A stretch of DNA of 64,000 nt from Micropterus salmoides. Its lineage: Eukaryota; Chordata; Actinopteri; Centrarchiformes; Centrarchidae. The stretch is from positions 21,944,269-22,008,268 of the forward strand of contig NW_024040817.1 of NCBI RefSeq assembly GCF_014851395.1. Reading direction: 5' to 3'. The translations under genes and the position numbers were made by a program. Below are positions 60,314-64,000 of the stretch, in pieces (position 1 is the first letter of the stretch; every line of letters starts with the position of its first letter). The notes under the pieces were generated by a model. That model was not told the DNA's origin and made no database searches. It saw only the letters and a list, made by a program, of their open reading frames with translations.

Positions 60314-63300
60314 CAGGAGGATCTCTTGACAGCAGCACTTACTCACAGTCTCAGTCAACCTTCCTCTCATACAGGTGAGTGTTTCCTGTATTTTCTTACC
60401 ATAAACTCTTGGGCCTTGACACATTAGATGGAATACTGTGCCCAATTTGGGTTGAGAAGCTCATAAATCTCCTTCCCCCCTCCTACACCCTCAGGAAAGA
60501 ATGGGACGACTTGTTCCTCAACAGTAATTACCTGGCCAGGATCCGGCAGGCAGGCATCAATGGTCGACTGAGAAGCAGTCGCTTTCGGAGCGTATGTTGG
60601 AAGGTAACTGCCAAATGGATCAAGCAGTCCCATCGAGTTTGATTAAAGTGGCTTTGGCAATTTCTCTGCCGCGGAAAAGACTGCAGTTTTGGCAGCTTGC
60701 AGACCTTCTTTGGTGGAAACAGCGGCCTGGAGTTTAGTTTTGAAAAAAGTGCCCGTTTACTTTGACTACTTTAGGTACTCTTCTTGTTGAGGTAGCACGT
60801 GCTAACCTGTGTACTGACTGTCTGCAGTTGTACCTGGAGGCTCTTCCAGAAGATAAGGATCAGTGGATCAACAAGACTCAGGAGCTCCGAGCCCAGTATG
60901 AGAAGATCAAAGAGATGGTGAGAGCGCCTCCATGTGGTAGTTTCCCTCAGCATGATGAGAAAATTGTTAAAAGGTCACCCGAAATAGCCTTTTGTGTTTC
61001 TGTGTCATGTGATGTGGTGGTCAGTTTGAATTATTTATTGTATTCATTTATTATTAATTATTTTTTAGGAACTAAATCACTACTCACTGTTTTAACTAAA
61101 CAAACTTACAATTGCATATATACAGTATTTGCTGCTATAGTTAAGGAAACTCGAGTCCCATGCATTCTAGCAATGCAGCCGTTTAGAAAATAGCTGATCT
61201 ATGAATAGCTGTTAATGACATCTGTGTGGGATTTTTTTGTGTGTTTTTTTTGTTTGTTTGTTTTTTGGACACAGCACATCACTAACCCTCGCAAGGCTAA
61301 AGGCCAGCAGGACCTGGTGGTCAACAACCCGCTGTCCCAGGACGAGGGGGTGAGTGTGTGTGTGTGTGGTGTCAGTTGCCTTCTCTTTGTTAGTCAGATG
61401 TTTCACATTTTGCATGTAAAGTGTGACCATGATACATTTCCTCCAAACTGTGTTGTTGCAATAACTATAGAATATTTCAGTGATTCCTTATTGGTGATTC
61501 ATTAACAGATTTATTTAAATTACAAAGCCATTTAACTGATGATGGATTAGGCAGTTAATAAAGAGAAAATATTCAGAAACTAATTTTGTTTTTTCTAACA
61601 TTTAATTTTCATCTCACAATTAATTTGCCTGCTACTTTATTGCTTATTTTTTCTGATTGGGTGATGACATGCACTCAGAAAGCCACACTGATAATAACAG
61701 AGAGATAAGAAGGTACAGATTTATGTATCATTTTACAACACAGGGTTGTTTAACGAAATTTAAGTTGTAGTTGCCCTTGTGCTACTCACAAAAAGTAAAT
61801 GTTATGTACAAAAATGATATACACTAGATGGGTGGATAAATAACAAGTCATAGAAATTAAACTAGAGCTGTCATTGGCCATCTAGAAAAGTTGGCAACAA
61901 TTTCCAGGGACATGTCCTGGAAAGGATGTAATTTGGTACTAATTATAGGGAAACTAGAGATTGTATTCCATTAAATCAAAATACTTGCTAGTTAAGTCTT
62001 TTTGGTCAGTACACTGCAGGTTAGCTGAACATGCAAATTGTAAAATCTGTGTGTAAGGATACATTTCAACACATTACTTGGGTTTAAATGGAACAGTTCT
62101 TTCAAGGAAGAAATCTATAACTGCTTAGAAACTCAATTCAACTACCTAGATGTCTCAGAACTTTGTTAGTAGCAAGTAATTATTGAGGAAAGTAAGACAT
62201 ATTTTTTCGAAGAAATTTCCAAAGGAATTTAAGAACTTACCAGGACATTTTAGACACACTCTTGATGCCCAAAGAGCCGCTGAATTACACCATAGTGGCT
62301 GGTCACTTCTGTAATTACCATACCAGTCGTTTATTAAGCAGTGAAGGGCCGAGCTGCAAAATGGAGTTGGGTGAGTAATAGCTTTGAAAAGTTGTAGAAA
62401 CGGTTTGAAAAAAATTAAAAAAGTTTTAAAATCCCACTGACTAATGTTTGTTTTATTGTTATATTGTTGTTCTTCTCCTGTCCAGAGTCTGTGGAACAAG
62501 TTCTTCCAAGATAAAGAGCTGAAGGGGATGATCAAACAGGACGTGTTGAGAACGTCAGTATATCTATCATTCTGTTTATTTATTTAGTTTTTTTGAAGGT
62601 GGGGTATACGAAGGCTGTGTATAAACAACGGATTTATATTCAGCACGCACACGGACAGATATTGGCTGAATTTGACAAAAAGACGTGTATTGGATTAGAA
62701 TCTCGTAACCTACCCTGATGTTGTTTCATTTTTAAATATAACTTAACACCTGAAAGCACGAAATTCAACACCTCCTTTCTTTCTTTCTTTCTGTTTGCGT
62801 AAGGTTTCCTGAGATTCGTTACTTCCAGGATGACGATGTGAGGACCAAGCTGACGGACATTCTCTTCTGTTATGCCAGAGAAAATGAACAGTTATTGTAT
62901 AAACAGGTATGAATGACAGATTGTCACGACAGCTCATTCAGAGCTTGAAGGTAAAAGTCCGACATCTTTGTATTTTCTTAAATGTCCTTGAAAATGGGTC
63001 TCTTGATGTCTCTGATTGAGGTGTGTGTGTGTGTTTCTCAGTACCCAGCAAGCTCAGACAAAAGACCAAAATGCCGTTGTAACCTAATCATTATCAGTGT
63101 CTGTAACAGGTGCCAGTGAATGAATAGACGGCATCTTTTTTGCAAACTGGAAGTGACACATGGCAGGGCAGTGCCTAACAATATCCAAATTAAACCTGTC
63201 ACCACAGATTAGAAATCTCGTGCATCACTATTAAAGAAAGACTGACCACAAATGAGCCATAATTTCTCTCTCCCCTGTCCTCTTATGTCTTTTACTCGGT

Positions 63301-63752
63301 CTACCTCTGTCTGTAGGGGATGCACGAGTTGCTAGCTCCCATAGTGTTTGTGCTGCACTGTGACCATCAAGCCTTCCAGCATGCCAGCGAGACGGCTAGC
63401 CCCAGGTCAGTTCCTCATAGCTGTGAAACTGAATCTGTCACCCTTTAGTCGCCATAAACACTGCTAGACCTGCTGCCAGAAGCCATAATGTATCTGCAAT
63501 TACACTGGGGAAAGATTCATTTTTAAACTCTTTTCCTTTTCCGCAGTGAGGAGATGAAATGTCTGTTGAACCCAGAGTACCTTGAGCACGATGCCTAGTG
63601 AGTACACTCCTGATATCAGACAGATGGCGAGAGTTCATATTCATCTATTTCACTACTTTTCAAATAGTATGTAGAACTGGTTTACATGCCTGTTTCCATC
63701 TCACAGTGTCCCCTCTTTGTTTGCTCATTATATTTCTCTCTCTGTCTCCTCT

Positions 63753-63819
<67 letters not shown>

Positions 63820-63902
63820 CCTCTGTCTATAGTGCCATGTTCTCACAGCTGATGGAGACAGCAGAGCCATGGTTCTCCAGCTTTGAGAGGGAAGTGAGGA
63901 AG
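59378..63902 (+). CDS. tbc1d5: tbc1d5 (Rab GTPase-activating protein), 5' part of gene, partial
   Basis: TBC-domain GAP for Rab7 that acts on endosomes with retromer (VPS29/VPS35) and in autophagy. Ten coding exons join in phase to 813 nt, residues 1-271 of roughly 800. Residues 53-59 (RKEWDDL) hold the WxxL LC3-interacting/retromer motif, with W56. The TBC domain starts near 78 (SSRFRSVCWK). R166 in the IKQDVLRTFPE motif is the catalytic arginine finger and Q201 in LLYKQGMHELL the glutamine finger, both intact. HITNPRKAKGQQDLVVNNPL and NPEYLEHDAY match human TBC1D5 closely. The gene continues beyond the window. The downstream position after satb1 on the same strand matches human synteny. Confidence 0.96.
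60270..60311 (+). repeat. (GT)n microsatellite abutting a splice acceptor
   Basis: About 20 GT units end 5 nt before the AG of tbc1d5 coding exon 2. There is no pyrimidine tract between the repeat and the acceptor. Confidence 0.95.
60317..60374 (+). CDS. tbc1d5: tbc1d5 coding exon 2 (small, 58 nt)
   Basis: Encodes RGSLDSSTYSQSQSTFLSY. The acceptor is unusual: a (TG)n run of about 40 nt leads straight into TAACAG. Donor TACAG|GTGAGT. Phase 1 in, phase 2 out. Length is not a multiple of three, so skipping would shift the frame. Confidence 0.88.
60495..60603 (+). CDS. tbc1d5: tbc1d5 coding exon 3 (LIR motif, TBC start)
   Basis: Acceptor CTACACCCTCAG, donor TGGAAG|GTAACT. It encodes KEWDDLFLNSNYLARIRQAG then INGRLRSSRFRSVCWK, matching human KEWEELFVNNNYLATIRQKG. 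Phase 0 out. Confidence 0.96.
60828..60917 (+). CDS. tbc1d5: tbc1d5 coding exon 4
   Basis: Acceptor GACTGTCTGCAG, donor GAGATG|GTGAGA. It encodes LYLEALPEDKDQWINKTQEL then RAQYEKIKEM, part of the TBC domain. 90 nt, phase 0 to phase 0. Confidence 0.95.
61275..61349 (+). CDS. tbc1d5: tbc1d5 coding exon 5
   Basis: Acceptor TTTTGGACACAG, donor GAGGGG|GTGAGT. It encodes HITNPRKAKGQQDLVVNNPL then SQDEG, almost identical to human. 75 nt, phase 0 to phase 0. Confidence 0.97.
61350..62485 (+). other. tbc1d5 intron between coding exons 5 and 6
   Basis: AT-rich intron of 1.1 kb with a short GT run at its donor. No repeats or exons recognised. Confidence 0.7.
62486..62553 (+). CDS. tbc1d5: tbc1d5 coding exon 6 (arginine finger)
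   Basis: Acceptor TTCTCCTGTCCAG, donor AGAAC|GTCAGT. It encodes SLWNKFFQDKELKGMIKQDV then LR and the start of Thr. The IxxDxxRT catalytic signature is completed here. Phase 2 out. Confidence 0.96.
62804..62906 (+). CDS. tbc1d5: tbc1d5 coding exon 7 (glutamine finger)
   Basis: Acceptor TTGCGTAAG, an AAG rather than CAG or TAG acceptor; donor AAACAG|GTATGA. It encodes FPEIRYFQDDDVRTKLTDIL then FCYARENEQLLYKQ, ending in the YxQ motif. Phase 2 in, phase 0 out. Confidence 0.96.
63317..63405 (+). CDS. tbc1d5: tbc1d5 coding exon 8
   Basis: Acceptor CTCTGTCTGTAG, donor CCCAG|GTCAGT. It encodes GMHELLAPIVFVLHCDHQAF then QHASETASP, a core TBC segment. Phase 2 out. Confidence 0.97.
63547..63597 (+). 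CDS. tbc1d5: tbc1d5 coding exon 9 (51 nt)
   Basis: Acceptor CTTTTCCGCAG, donor GCCTA|GTGAGT. It encodes SEEMKCLLNPEYLEHDA, matching human SEEMKTVLNPEYLEHDAY. Phase 2 out. Confidence 0.95.
63754..63816 (+). repeat. (CA)n microsatellite in tbc1d5 intron
   Basis: About 31 CA units ending 16 nt before tbc1d5 coding exon 10; a short CTACCTCTGTCTATAG acceptor follows. Confidence 0.95.
63833..63902 (+). CDS. tbc1d5: tbc1d5 coding exon 10
   Basis: Acceptor CTCTGTCTATAG after a long (CA)n run, donor AGGAAG|GTCAGT. It encodes YAMFSQLMETAEPWFSSFER then EVRK. The PWFSxFE block matches human. Phase 0 out; the next exon lies outside the window. Confidence 0.94.
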
Positions 63903-64000
63903 GTCAGTTTGATCCGAAGAGCTGCCTTTGACATTGAAAATTACAATAATTTATTGTGAATTGTAACACAATATTGACTGATTGCGCTATAATGACTGCA

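Noticed and set aside
62804..62906. AAG acceptor of tbc1d5 coding exon 7 considered as a sign of mis-annotation
   Set aside because: AAG acceptors are permitted, phases agree on both sides and the peptide matches TBC1D5, so the exon is retained as called.
63754..63816. Regular short direct repeats that could suggest an array
   Set aside because: It is a simple (CA)n microsatellite in a vertebrate intron, not spaced repeats.

Overview
This window is vertebrate nuclear DNA, most likely from a ray-finned fish of the percomorph type. Short coding exons with GT-AG introns are spread over AT-rich, microsatellite-rich DNA. Many interspersed repeats have sequences I recognise from percomorph genomes (the 'rooted in 33058-33790' initiation-type repeat, the 17810-18560 repeat with internal units, the 39745-40690 repeat, short hAT-like elements and an RTE-clade LINE remnant). 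No prokaryotic features, CRISPR arrays or operons are present. I cannot name the species.

Layout. (1) Positions 1-26261, minus strand: the 5' part of kcnh8, an ELK-subfamily voltage-gated K+ channel. Six coding exons give residues 1-321 (PAS cap, PAS domain, S1 to S3); the gene runs off the window at position 1. (2) Positions 26262-34488: the intergenic space between kcnh8 and satb1, whose genes are transcribed away from each other. It is mostly repeats and microsatellites. (3) Positions 35615-49203, plus strand: a complete satb1 coding region, ten coding exons and a predicted 919 aa. It encodes an N-terminal nuclear-localisation-like segment, the ubiquitin-like tetramerisation domain (ULD), CUTL, CUT1, CUT2 and a very divergent homeodomain. 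(4) Positions 49204-53100: the satb1 3' UTR and intergenic DNA. (5) Positions 53100-63902, plus strand: tbc1d5, with two candidate 5' UTR exons and ten coding exons giving residues 1-271 (LIR motif and the first part of the TBC Rab-GAP domain); it continues past the right edge.

The order and orientation kcnh8(-) satb1(+) tbc1d5(+) matches the human 3p24 order TBC1D5-SATB1-KCNH8 read in reverse, which supports the gene identities independently. The three genes do not form one pathway: Kcnh8 is a neuronal K+ channel, Satb1 a chromatin organiser and transcription factor, and Tbc1d5 a Rab7 GAP working with retromer. Their linkage is probably held by shared regulatory DNA.

I did not find a new multi-gene system. 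The most unusual observations are: the satb1 homeodomain lacks the Asn and Arg that normally contact DNA; a 303-nt in-frame segment of the last satb1 exon has plausible splice signals (exitron-like); a tbc1d5 acceptor has a (TG)n run where the polypyrimidine tract should be; and the introns contain several nested or terminal-repeat-bounded elements. All exon edges come from reading GT/AG sites and checking that phases agree between exons; no transcript data were available.
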